A stretch of 64,000 bases of DNA from UBA2767 sp965228625 (GTDB lineage Bacteria > Pseudomonadota > Alphaproteobacteria > Rhizobiales > Methyloligellaceae): NCBI GenBank assembly GCA_965228625.1, contig OZ245829.1, positions 3,596,001 to 3,660,000 on the forward strand, in the 5' to 3' direction. This document shows, piece by piece, positions 1 through 9,100 of this stretch (positions are counted from its first letter, which is position 1; every line of letters begins with the position of its first letter). The notes below the pieces were generated by a model. The model worked only from the letters and a program-made list of their open reading frames with translations, ran no database searches and had not been told where the DNA came from. The position numbers and the translations under genes are program-made.

Positions 1-360
1 GGCAGGGTCAGCGCCCACCGTAAGTTCCGGCAATACCGAGCATATTGCGCGGCCGCGGCAAGCCGATCCGCAACGCCCGGGCCGGACGGGCCGAGGGATT
101 CGCCGGGGTGCCGTTGTGACCCGCATATGCCGGCAAATTCTGTGGCCAAAATCCCACACTTCGTTCACAAAGTCTCAATTTCGCAAGCCTAAAGTCGCAT
201 TGTGATTGGCAGGCTCTTGAACAGCCAGCGGGGCCTCTCCAATATTCGTTAAGAGAGAGTTTTGCCTCCACAGCGTGTCGAGCGGCGCCGACAGCCACCG
301 GCACGCGTTTTTGTCCGAAGTCCAGCGGACAGAGAACCGTGTGAGCGAGGAAATTTGACC
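1..360. other. Stretch without a recognised gene
   Basis: This is the leading edge of the window up to the first transpeptidase start. Open frames exist on both strands, but none has a recognisable domain or a convincing ribosome binding site, and the frame running into the first gene is a simple upstream extension of it. The last 20 bases carry the GAGGAAATT-type Shine-Dalgarno of the next gene. The region probably holds the promoter of the transpeptidase pair. I see no clear -35/-10 pair and no terminator. Confidence 0.5.
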
Positions 361-912
361 ATGGCAATGCGATCCGCGACTGGGGCTGCATTGGCTGTTC
401 TGTCCGGTGCACTCCTGTTGGGCGCATCACAGAGCGGCCACGCTAAGGAAATCGTCGCGCTGGAATCCGCAAAATACCCGATCGGATCAATCGTCATCGA
501 TACCGCCGGACGCCGGCTCTATTACAGCCTCGGCAACGGTCAGGCGATCAGGTACAGGGTTGCGGTTGGAAAGCCGCGGTTCCAGTGGTTCGGGAAGACC
601 TTCGTCGAGAAGAAGAAAAAGGACCCGGGGTGGTATCCGACCTTGCGCATGCGCCGCGCCGGAGCGCCGCGCTACGTGCCGCCGGGACCGCGCAACCCGC
701 TCGGCGTCAGGGCGATTTACCTGGGATGGTCCGAGTACCGCATCCACGGCACCAATGCGCCGTCATCGATCGGACGCGCCGCTTCCAGCGGATGCATCAG
801 GATGCTGAACGAGGACGTGAAGGACTTGTACGAGCGGGTTCACATCGGGGCGCCTGTATACGTCATCCGCAAGATGGAAAGTGTCAGAGTCGAAAGATCA
901 GATGGGGTGTGA
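361..912 (+). CDS. L,D-transpeptidase (YkuD domain), first of a tandem pair
   Basis: This is a 183-residue exported YkuD-type L,D-transpeptidase. Such enzymes make 3-3 cross-links in peptidoglycan or attach proteins to it, in the periplasm. Residues 1-28 form a signal peptide ending near AKE. The YkuD domain follows, with the substrate-side histidine motif YRIHGTN and the catalytic cysteine motif SSGCIRM about 20 residues later. The ATG at 361 is preceded by GAGG at a good distance and starts exactly at the signal peptide, so it is preferred over an in-frame upstream ATG at 262. The stop lies one base before the start of a paralogue, so the two are almost certainly co-transcribed. The exact product (cross-link or lipoprotein anchoring) cannot be told. 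Confidence 0.9.
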   Translation: MAMRSATGAALAVLSGALLLGASQSGHAKEIVALESAKYPIGSIVIDTAGRRLYYSLGNGQAIRYRVAVGKPRFQWFGKTFVEKKKKDPGWYPTLRMRRAGAPRYVPPGPRNPLGVRAIYLGWSEYRIHGTNAPSSIGRAASSGCIRMLNEDVKDLYERVHIGAPVYVIRKMESVRVERSDGV

Positions 913-913
913 C

Positions 914-1507
914 ATGAAAAAGACGGGAATTCTCAAATTTGGCCTGTTTGCGCTGGCGGTGGCCGGCATGGTCACCGCCATGGCGCCGCAAAAGGCCGCG
1001 GCACAGGGCATTTTTTCATCAATTTTCAGCGGCGGCGGTGGCGGCTGGCAGAGCGGACGCCAGGTGGTTCCGTTCACGACGCGTTATGGTGTGCGCGTCA
1101 TTGTCGTCAGCCTCGGTGACCGGCGCCTCTACTACGTGCACAAGAAGGGGGCTGCGATCAGCTACCCGATCGGCGTGCCGACCGGCCGGGCCATGTGGAC
1201 CGGCGTTCAGCGCGTGAGCCAGAAGCGCGTCAATCCGCCGTGGACACCGACCGCGCAGATGCGCCGGGAAAACCCGAAACTTCCCGCGCATGTGAGAGGC
1301 GGCGACCCACGCAACCCGCTCGGCGTGCGCGCCCTCTATCTCGGCAGCACGCTGTACCGCATCCACGGGACCGATGCCCCATGGACGGTGGGCCGGAACG
1401 TCTCGCGCGGCTGCATCCGGCTGTACAACAGCGACATCATCGACCTCTACAACCGGACACGGGTCGGTACCAAGGTGATCGTCACGAACAGACGCGTCAG
1501 GGGCTGA
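914..1507 (+). CDS. L,D-transpeptidase (YkuD domain), second of a tandem pair
   Basis: This 197-residue protein is a paralogue of the preceding gene. It has a Lys-Lys signal peptide (residues 1-31, ending AAAQG), then a Gly/Ser-rich linker and a YkuD domain with YRIHGTD and the catalytic SRGCIRL motif. Both genes share the blocks around ARNPLGVRALYLG, consistent with a local duplication. The start is one base past the upstream stop, which implies translational coupling. A strong intrinsic terminator follows 35 bases after the stop, so the pair forms a closed two-gene unit. It should act in the periplasm on the peptidoglycan stem peptide; substrate preference is unknown. Confidence 0.9.
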   Translation: MKKTGILKFGLFALAVAGMVTAMAPQKAAAQGIFSSIFSGGGGGWQSGRQVVPFTTRYGVRVIVVSLGDRRLYYVHKKGAAISYPIGVPTGRAMWTGVQRVSQKRVNPPWTPTAQMRRENPKLPAHVRGGDPRNPLGVRALYLGSTLYRIHGTDAPWTVGRNVSRGCIRLYNSDIIDLYNRTRVGTKVIVTNRRVRG

Positions 1508-1542
1508 CACACCGCGCCGGATCAGATCTTTCGATTTGTGGA

Positions 1543-1577
1543 CCGGGCAATTTCTGTGAGGAATTGCCCGGTTTTTT
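1543..1577 (+). terminator. Intrinsic terminator of the transpeptidase pair
   Basis: A perfect 10-bp inverted repeat (CCGGGCAATT at 1543-1552, AATTGCCCGG at 1562-1571) with a 9-nt loop is followed directly by six T residues. It sits just after the second transpeptidase stop. Confidence 0.92.
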
Positions 1578-1712
1578 CTGCGTCGGCAGGAAATTTACGC
1601 TAAGGATTCTTTGACAGAATGATGCCGTGATTGGGTGGCACAACTACGTCGTCCTTTGCGGGCCAAAAACAAGAAGAAGCCCGCGAACGCACACATTGTT
1701 GACGGAACCGCG

Positions 1713-2378
1713 ATGAAAAAGATTCTCGGACTTGCCGCTGCGGCGCTGGTGATCTGTGCGACGCCCTTTGCTGCGCATGCCCATCCCCATGTCTGGGTCT
1801 CGACGAAAACAGAAGTTGTTCATGATGCGCAGGGCCGCATCGCCGGATTTCGGCATCACTGGACATTCGACGAGGTCTTCAGCACCTACGCGGCACAGGG
1901 CATGGACAAGAACGGCGACGGCAAATTCGACCGTGCCGAGCTCGCGGCACTGGCCAAGGTCAACATCACGTCGCTGTCCGAGTTCGATTTCTTCACCTTC
2001 GCCAAGGTCGGTGAAGCGTCGGTGCCGATGAACGAACCTTTGGACGGGTATTACCTTTCGCATGAGAACGGTCAGTTGACGTTGCATTTCACCCTGCCGC
2101 TCAAGACGCCGCTCGATGCGCGCAAAGGCGGGTTCAGCTTTTCGATCTACGATCCCACCTATTTCGTGGCGTTCTCGCACGCCGAGAAGGCGCCGGTGAC
2201 GCTTGCAAGCAACGCGCCGCGCGGTTGCGCCGCTTCCATCGAGCAGCCCAAGCCGTTTTCCGCGCAAGAGACCAGTCTGAGCGATCTCAGCGAGGCCTTC
2301 TTCAATGAGCTGGGAGCGGACAGCGACTTCGGCGCGCAGTTCGCCCCGGACGTGCTGATCTCCTGCAAGACAGGCTGA
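1713..2378 (+). CDS. DUF1007 family exported protein, partner of NicO-type exporter
   Basis: This 221-residue protein belongs to the DUF1007 family, often annotated as a periplasmic component of an uncharacterised metal transport system. A signal peptide covers residues 1-23 and the mature N-terminus begins with HPHVWV, the His-rich start typical of the family. An EF-hand-like DKNGDGKFDR stretch (about residues 63-72) could bind a metal. The next gene, a nickel/cobalt efflux permease, begins 8 bases after the stop, the usual pairing for DUF1007 genes. The ATG at 1713 starts the signal peptide; an in-frame extension to 1635 has no signal and a weak start. A role in metal export is inferred from the partner. 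Confidence 0.85.
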   Translation: MKKILGLAAAALVICATPFAAHAHPHVWVSTKTEVVHDAQGRIAGFRHHWTFDEVFSTYAAQGMDKNGDGKFDRAELAALAKVNITSLSEFDFFTFAKVGEASVPMNEPLDGYYLSHENGQLTLHFTLPLKTPLDARKGGFSFSIYDPTYFVAFSHAEKAPVTLASNAPRGCAASIEQPKPFSAQETSLSDLSEAFFNELGADSDFGAQFAPDVLISCKTG

Positions 2379-2386
2379 CGTAACCG

Positions 2387-3460
2387 ATGCGGCTCGTTCG
2401 CACGCTTCTGTTCGGCCTCGCGCTTGCGCTCATCTCCGCCGCGTCGATTGAAGCCCAGACATCGCCCTTTGGCGTGCCTGAGCCTGGAACGTCGCAATCA
2501 GGCGACACGGTGCAGGCGCCGCGTGATCCACGCGCCCAGAATTCCGGATTTCTGGAGCGCGCATGGATGGCCATACTCGCCGTCCAGCGCGACATGCACC
2601 GCCAGCTCGCCGGGGCCGTCAAGAAACTCAAGAGCGACGGCGGTTTGGCCGCGGCATGGTTGCTGGCAAGCCTGAGCTTCATCTATGGCGTTGTACACGC
2701 GGTCGGGCCGGGGCACGGCAAGGCCGTGATCTCGTCCTATGTGCTCGCCAACGAACGCACCGTCCGCCGTGGAATCCTGTTGTGCTTCCTCGCCGCCATT
2801 GTTCAGGCCTTCTCCGCAATCTGCGTTGTCGTCATTCTGGCGATCATGATGAATGCCGCGGGCCTGACGATCAGAGCGACGGAAGGATATCTCGAAACTG
2901 CCAGCTATGCGCTGATCGCAATGGTCGGGTTATGGCTCGTTGTGACGCAGCTACGCCGATTCTCTGCCGGCAATGGCGCGCACAGTCACGAACACGGTCA
3001 TAGCCACGATCATGGTCATGACCACGACCACGGGCATAAACACGACCACGGGCACGGCCACTCCCATGCCCACTGTGATTCCTGCGGACATTCCCACATG
3101 CCGGATCCCCAGGACCTGGAAGGCAAGCTCTCCTGGCGGAAGGCCGCGGCGATCGTGTTCGCCGTGGGCATACGCCCGTGCAGCGGTGCGGTTATCGTGC
3201 TGATCTTCGCACTCGCCAACGGTCTGTTCTTTGCCGGCGTTGCCGCGACCTTCGCCATGGCGCTCGGTACGGCGATCACCGTATCTGTGCTGGCCGTGCT
3301 CGCTGTCGGATCCAAGCAGCTCGCGCTGCGCATTGCCGGTGACAGTGGCAACTGGTCGGGATGGATCCTGAACTCGGCGGCGCTCGGCGGCTCTGTTCTG
3401 GTGCTGATGCTTGGCGTGACGCTGTTTATCGGCTCGTTGGGGCCGGCCCGCCCGTTCTAG
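2387..3460 (+). CDS. NicO/RcnA-type nickel/cobalt efflux permease
   Basis: This 357-residue inner-membrane protein is of the NicO family (RcnA-like). It has an N-terminal signal or first span, then the family motif HAVGPGHGK (about residues 104-112) in the first core helix. A cytoplasmic or periplasmic loop of about 40 residues (roughly 196-238) is almost entirely His, Asp and Gly, ending in CDSCGHSH. The second family motif GIRPCSGA (about 262-269) follows, and about six membrane segments in all. The His-rich loop is typical of Ni/Co binding. It forms an operon with the DUF1007 gene. Direction (efflux) is inferred from RcnA; uptake cannot be formally excluded. Confidence 0.88.
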   Translation: MRLVRTLLFGLALALISAASIEAQTSPFGVPEPGTSQSGDTVQAPRDPRAQNSGFLERAWMAILAVQRDMHRQLAGAVKKLKSDGGLAAAWLLASLSFIYGVVHAVGPGHGKAVISSYVLANERTVRRGILLCFLAAIVQAFSAICVVVILAIMMNAAGLTIRATEGYLETASYALIAMVGLWLVVTQLRRFSAGNGAHSHEHGHSHDHGHDHDHGHKHDHGHGHSHAHCDSCGHSHMPDPQDLEGKLSWRKAAAIVFAVGIRPCSGAVIVLIFALANGLFFAGVAATFAMALGTAITVSVLAVLAVGSKQLALRIAGDSGNWSGWILNSAALGGSVLVLMLGVTLFIGSLGPARPF

Positions 3461-3472
3461 TCCCGGATCGCA

Positions 3473-4366
3473 TCAAGCGGGAATGCGTCGGGCCTCACAA
3501 AGTACGGGTTCGCTCAGGTCGAGCGGCTTGCCTGCCGCCTGGCGCTCCGCCTCAGGCAATACGTCCAGGCTCGGCCACACGCCGCTGGACAAGGTTTCCG
3601 CATACTCCGTGCACACACCCGCCTCGATCATTTTCGATTGCGTACGCGCGTGATCGTATTCGAGCGCGTGGTGCTCGATGCGGATGCCTTGCCCCTCCGG
3701 GTGCAGAACGCTGAACCAGACACGCGGCGTTCCATCGTTGGCAGGGAGCCCAAGCGAACCGGAATTGTGCCATATGCGGGAGCCCGCGCGGCGCGTAAAG
3801 GGAATGCCGGAATGGCCGGCAATGACGATATCCGCGTCCGCGTAGGCGAACTCGGCGTCGAAAACGTCATCCGGCTGGGAAGCGAATACGAACCGGTTGA
3901 TCTCCTGAACGCTCCCATGGACGGCGCGCAGGCGGGCGCCTGCCAGCTCGAAGGTCAGGTGGTGCGGCAGCAGGCCCATCCATCGGCGCAACTCCGGTCC
4001 CGTGTGGGCATCCGCGTAGGAGAACCACTCGGCTGCGAGCTTGTCGCAAAGGGAGTCCTCGTTGAACCCGCATCCGCAATCGGGCAGAGACGCGGCCAGG
4101 CTTTCCTCGACATTTCCCTGTATGGCGTGGGCTCCGCTTCTGCGCAGGAGCTCCGCTGCAGCCGCCGCATCCGCGCAATAGGCGATCACGTCGCCGGTGT
4201 GGATGATGTGGTCGTTCGCGATGCCCAGACGCGCAGCGGCGTCGAAGAGGGCTTCCAGCGCTTCGAGATTGGAGTACGCCCCGCCGCACACAAGGAGCGG
4301 TGTGTCGAACCGTCCGAGATCGCGGGTTCGGCAGCGAATATGATCCTCGGAATTGCGTACGTCCAT
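3473..4366 (-). CDS. Metallophosphoesterase-fold protein with altered metal ligands
   Basis: This 297-residue cytoplasmic protein has the calcineurin-like phosphoesterase layout: an N-terminal strand followed by YSNLEALEAL (31-40), HTGDVIAYC around 56-64, GNVEESL at 84-90, VHGSVQE in the middle and AGHSGIPF later. The standard first metal motif D-x-H is replaced by G29-x-Y31, and the final GHxH motif reads GHSG, so three expected metal ligands are absent while D59, N85 and the central His remain. It may bind one metal, use other ligands, or be non-catalytic. It is convergent with the NicO gene and downstream of the TAXI gene on the same strand. No substrate can be assigned. Confidence 0.75.
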   Translation of the reverse strand: MDVRNSEDHIRCRTRDLGRFDTPLLVCGGAYSNLEALEALFDAAARLGIANDHIIHTGDVIAYCADAAAAAELLRRSGAHAIQGNVEESLAASLPDCGCGFNEDSLCDKLAAEWFSYADAHTGPELRRWMGLLPHHLTFELAGARLRAVHGSVQEINRFVFASQPDDVFDAEFAYADADIVIAGHSGIPFTRRAGSRIWHNSGSLGLPANDGTPRVWFSVLHPEGQGIRIEHHALEYDHARTQSKMIEAGVCTEYAETLSSGVWPSLDVLPEAERQAAGKPLDLSEPVLCEARRIPA

Positions 4367-4565
4367 GAGTGCTGGCCTTCAAGCGTTCGTGTGTTCCGCG
4401 AAACGGTTGCCGCGGGAGTCTTGCGGCGCGTTTGTTTGACCGCGAACTTATCGTTATCAGGAATCAGCAACGCGCCGGAAGGCGTTTTCGATGCACACGG
4501 ACAATGCCGGCCCCCCGAAGCGGTTCACAATGCAGTGATCGGCTCCCGATTTGGCCGAAATGGGT

Positions 4566-5972
4566 TTAACCGCTGACGCGCTCGGTTTCCGCCGGTGGCT
4601 TACGCCGGGCCTGGCGCGCCTGCCGTTTGCGGTTGTTTCCGGATTTCGGGCGAGGGGCTACGCTCTGCGCCGCCGCATATCCTGCGAGGTTGGGGCCGAG
4701 CCGCAATTGCTCCTCGTGGTCGTTGATCGTGTAGTTGACCGACTCCCAGACGAACGAGAACAGTTGCAGGCCTTCCGCATTGATGCGGCTGTGGCGCATA
4801 TCGTCGACGGCCTCGGCCAGAATCTCCGTCAGGCGATGCTTGCAGATGTCAAGTTCGGGTATCGTCTCCGCGGCCTTGGCGGATTTCTCAAGATCCAGAA
4901 GCTCAATCGAGTAGTCCTCGATGCGGCCCTTCTGGCGTTCGTAGAAACGCCGCGTGAGGGCGACGGCGATGGACGTCACGACAACCAGCACCGAGAAGAT
5001 CAGCGCGAAGAACTCCGCCTTTTCCTCAAGGAAAGACGGTTTCTCCCGCTCGTAGTAGCCGAGCGCGCCCTCGTGCACCGGAAGCATCGTCCCTTGTTTG
5101 ATTTCAGGCTGGCGAATGAGCGCGGCCAGCGGCGTGCGCAAGGCGAGGTCGCGCCGCTTCTCGAACAGCACGCTGGTGATCGCCCGGGCGATCTCTTCCG
5201 GAACGTCATCGCGGGCAACGAGCAGCCGGTCGACCGCGACCGTCGGAAGGGCCTCCGCGGGGGTCGGGGGATCGCCTCTGTACGAACCTTTGGGAATGAA
5301 CGATGCGGTGTAGGCGGGCTGGCGCAGATGCAATGCATCCCCCTGATCGATCGGGATGAAGCGCAGTTCCGTGCGCCCGAACAGGACGCGGATCGACGAA
5401 TTCCGGGGACCACGAACGCGGAAAATCGCGTCGATCTGGCCTTGCACGATGGCTTCGTCGGCCTCATACGTGTTCATGGGGATGGCGACCATGCGCTCCG
5501 GTGCCAGGCCGTAGTGGTTGGCCAGAAACCAGAAGGCCCGGTACTGGCCGCTCGTCACCGGGGGCAACGCGATCCGCTTGCCTTCGAGGTCCTTGAGGTT
5601 CTCGATTCCAGAGTCGTCGCGCACGAGAAGCTGAAACAGATCATGGTACAGTACGGCCAGAAGCGAGACATTTTGCCGGCTGATCACTTCCGCCTGTACG
5701 AGGGCGAGGTCGAGGTCTCCGCTGGTGAGTCTGTTCATGTTCTCGGAAGATCCGCCCGTGCTCACGACTTCGATTTCGAGACCCGGATAGGTGCGGGAAA
5801 TGACGTGGGCGATCGCAGTTGCCATCTCGTAGGGTTCCGAGTTGACCGGATCGGCGCCGAGACGCAGTTTGCCGGACAGGGGTGCCGTCAGCGCGATATA
5901 GGCCATGATGCCGGCAACCCCGACAAGGGACACGAACCCGATGAGGCTCCAGAATTTGAGATCGCGCGACAT
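4566..5972 (-). CDS. TAXI-family solute-binding receptor with two membrane spans and cytoplasmic tail
   Basis: This 468-residue protein has an N-terminal membrane anchor (about residues 8-29), then a TAXI/TRAP solute-binding domain of about 280 residues. That domain has the family hallmarks VVSTGGSSENMNRL near 70 and DLALVQAE near 87. A second hydrophobic helix lies at about 320-342. The tail of some 125 residues is predicted cytoplasmic, begins with a charged helix that looks coiled-coil, and ends in a Lys/Arg-rich segment. No TRAP permease gene is adjacent, unlike typical TAXI operons. The layout resembles a ligand sensor or tethered receptor more than a free periplasmic binding protein; the ligand is unknown. 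It is divergent from the indolepyruvate oxidoreductase gene. Confidence 0.85.
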   Translation of the reverse strand: MSRDLKFWSLIGFVSLVGVAGIMAYIALTAPLSGKLRLGADPVNSEPYEMATAIAHVISRTYPGLEIEVVSTGGSSENMNRLTSGDLDLALVQAEVISRQNVSLLAVLYHDLFQLLVRDDSGIENLKDLEGKRIALPPVTSGQYRAFWFLANHYGLAPERMVAIPMNTYEADEAIVQGQIDAIFRVRGPRNSSIRVLFGRTELRFIPIDQGDALHLRQPAYTASFIPKGSYRGDPPTPAEALPTVAVDRLLVARDDVPEEIARAITSVLFEKRRDLALRTPLAALIRQPEIKQGTMLPVHEGALGYYEREKPSFLEEKAEFFALIFSVLVVVTSIAVALTRRFYERQKGRIEDYSIELLDLEKSAKAAETIPELDICKHRLTEILAEAVDDMRHSRINAEGLQLFSFVWESVNYTINDHEEQLRLGPNLAGYAAAQSVAPRPKSGNNRKRQARQARRKPPAETERVSG

Positions 5973-6005
5973 GAATTTGCGTCTAACTCCGCTGGAATAT
6001 CATGC

Positions 6006-6022
6006 TCATATTTCAGATATGA
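6006..6022. promoter_or_regulatory. Short palindrome in the TAXI/ior divergent promoter
   Basis: TCATAT-TTCAG-ATATGA is a perfect 6-5-6 inverted repeat between two divergent genes (starts at 5972 and 6114). A second inverted repeat, TTGAT-N7-ATCAA, lies at 6049-6065. Either could be an operator; the spacing does not fit the FNR consensus. Confidence 0.3.
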
Positions 6023-6113
6023 TGCGCAATCTGGTTGCGAACGTAAACTTGATACAACCCATCAAACGGAATTTGTATTGAGTTTGAACACCTGAAGCTG
6101 CGTAATCTGACAA

Positions 6114-9100
6114 ATGAAGCACGTCACTCTAAACGACCGATATGACCTGAGCCAATCACGGATCTTCGTCAACGGTGCGCAAGCCGTTGTCCGGCTCGCG
6201 CTCATGCAACATGCGCGCGACGCGCAGGCCGGTCTGAACACGGCGGGTTACATATCGGGGTATCGGGGATCACCGCTCGGCAACCTCGACCAGCAGTTCG
6301 TTCAGGCCGAGCAGTTTCTGACCCCGCAATCGATCCTTTTCCAGCCCGGTCTCAACGAAGACCTCGCGGCCACCGCGATCTGGGGCACGCAGATGGCCGA
6401 GTTGCGCGGCCAGGGCAAATATGACGGCGTGTTCGGTATCTGGTACGGCAAGGGGCCGGGCGTCGACCGCTCGGGAGACGTGTTTCGCCACGCCAACCAC
6501 GCCGGGACATCCCGCCACGGCGGTGTTCTCGCGCTGACGGGTGACGATCACACCTGCGAGTCCTCTACGTCGGCGCACCAGTCCGAGTTGAAGCTCGTCG
6601 ATGCGATGATGCCCGTCATGAACCCGGCGGGCCTTCAGGAGATCCTGGATTACGGTCTGTACGGCTGGGCCATGTCGCGCTTTGCCGGTGTGTGGACCGG
6701 CATCAAGTGTGTGAAGGACAATATCGAGCAGAGCGCGTCCATCGACGGCTCGCTCGACCGCGTGCAGATCGTCCTGCCGGACGATTTCGAAATGCCTCCG
6801 GGCGGTCTGAACATTCGCGGCAACGACAGGGTGCTCGACAAGGAGCGCCGACTATTCGAGTACAAGGTCCCCGCCATCCGGGCGTTCACACGGGCAAACG
6901 GTCTCGACCAGTTGTTGCTCGAGGGAGGCGGCGCGCCGCGTATCGGCATTATCACCGCGGGCAAGAGCTACAACGACACCGTGGAGGCACTCGACCTGCT
7001 CGGCATCGTCGGCCCGCGTGCCGCATCGCTCGGTGTCCGGCTTTACAAACTCGCGGTCACTTGGCCGCTGGAACCGGAAGGCGTGCGCCATTTCGCCCGC
7101 GGTCTCGACCTTGTTCTGGTGGTCGAGGAGAAGCGCGGTCTCATCGAGACGCAATTCAAGGACCTTCTCTATGGCGACGAGCTGGCGCCGGTCATCATCG
7201 GCAAGACGGACGAGCGCGGTGCGCCGCTGCTTCCCGCCTACGGCGCGCTCGACCCGGTTCAGATCGCCCGCGTGATCGGCGAGCGTCTGCTCGTGACCAG
7301 TTTCGGGGATGAGGCGCTGCGGGCGCGCATGGAGCAGCTCGATCGCATCACCGACCGGAGTGCGTCCCTGCCGGGGATCATCGAGCGCGTCCCGTATTTC
7401 TGTGCGGGATGTCCTCATAACACCTCGACCGTCGTGCCCGAGGGTGCTCATGCCTACGCAGGTATCGGGTGCCACTACATGGTTCAGTGGATGGACCGGT
7501 CGACCGAAGGTTTCACGCATATGGGTGGCGAGGGTGCCAACTGGATCGGCGAGGCGCCCTTCTCAAAGGAAGGTCACGTGTTCCAGAACCTGGGTGATGG
7601 AACCTACGTGCATTCGGGTTCGCTCGCGATCCGGGCCGCCGTGGCCGCTGGCACGACGATAACCTTCAAGATCCTCTTCAACGATGCCGTCGCCATGACC
7701 GGCGGGCAGAGCCTTGACGGCGAACTGACGGTGCCGCAACTGGCGCAACAGATGGTGGCGGAGGGCGTGTCACGGGTCGTCGTTGTCGCGGAAGATCCGG
7801 ACAAGTACCCGAAAGACGCGGCCTTTCCGTCATACACCGAGATCTATCATCGCGACGAGCTGGCGCGTGTTCAGGAGGAGCTGCAGCAGGTCGAGGGGGT
7901 GAGCATCCTCATTTACGACCAGACCTGCGCGGCTGAACTGCGCCGTCGCCGGCGCCGCGGGAAAGCCGCCGAACCCGATGAGCGGGTTTTCATCAACGAG
8001 CTTGTCTGCGAAGGCTGCGGCGATTGCGGCATTCAGTCGAACTGCGTGGCAATCGTGCCGGTGGAGACTGAGTTCGGGCGCAAGCGCGCCATCGACCAGA
8101 CCGCCTGCAACAAGGATTTTTCCTGCCTCAAGGGCTTCTGTCCGAGCTTCGTCACAGTGCGGGGAGGTGAGGCGGAACCCGATGAGGATGAGGACACGGA
8201 TGCATTGCCCGAATTGCCCGATCTTTCGGGCCTGCCAATACCCGATCCCAATTCGCTGGAACGGCCCTATTCCATGGTGGTCACGGGGGTAGGCGGCACC
8301 GGTGTCGTCACAATCGGCGCGCTCATCGGCATGGCGGCGCATATCGAGGAAAAGGGCGTCGGTATCATCGACATGTCCGGGTTGGCGCAGAAAGGCGGCG
8401 CAGTGGCCGTTCACCTGCGCATCGGCAAGTCACCCGATACGATCAAGGCAATTCGCGCCTCGGCCGCGGGAGCTGATTTCGTCCTGGGATGCGATCTCGT
8501 TGTGGCGGCATCGGATACCGTCCTCTCCGTGGTGCAGGAAGGCGTCACACGAGTGATCGCCAACGATCACGAAGCGATGACCGGCGACTTCACGCGGGAT
8601 CCCGATCTGGAAATACCCGCCGGAGACATGCGCAGGGCGCTGACGCGGGCGGCCGGCGAGGACGCGATCCGGTTCGTGAACGCCCACGCTGCGGCCAGGG
8701 CCCTGCTCGGCGACACGCAATCCGCCAACGTCTTCCTGCTCGGCTATGCATGGCAGTTGGGTCAGGTGCCCCTGTCTTTGCCGGCTCTGGAACAGGCGAT
8801 CCGGCTCAACGGGGTAGCCGTCGACCAGAACCTCGCGGCGTTCTCGTGGGGGCGGCTCGCGGCGCATGACGAGGAGGCGCTCGAACGGCTGCTGCATGAC
8901 GTCACGCGCTTGCCCGTACCAGCGGAGCGTCCCCTTTCTCTCGGCGATGTGATTGATCGTCGCGCCGAATTCCTCACCGGTTACCAGAACGCGGGCTACG
9001 CGGATGTGTACCGCGCGCGCGTCGAGGCTGTGCGGAAACTCGAGCAGGAACGCGTGCCGGGGCGCTCGGCGCTCACCAACGCCGTGGCGCATGGCCTGTT

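Noticed and set aside
6049..6065. FNR box
   Set aside because: TTGAT and ATCAA are present, but the gap is seven bases, not four.
4551..6095. A 514-codon plus-strand frame
   Set aside because: It is antisense to the TAXI receptor over its full length. The minus-strand product has clear domains and the plus product has none; such shadows are common at high GC.
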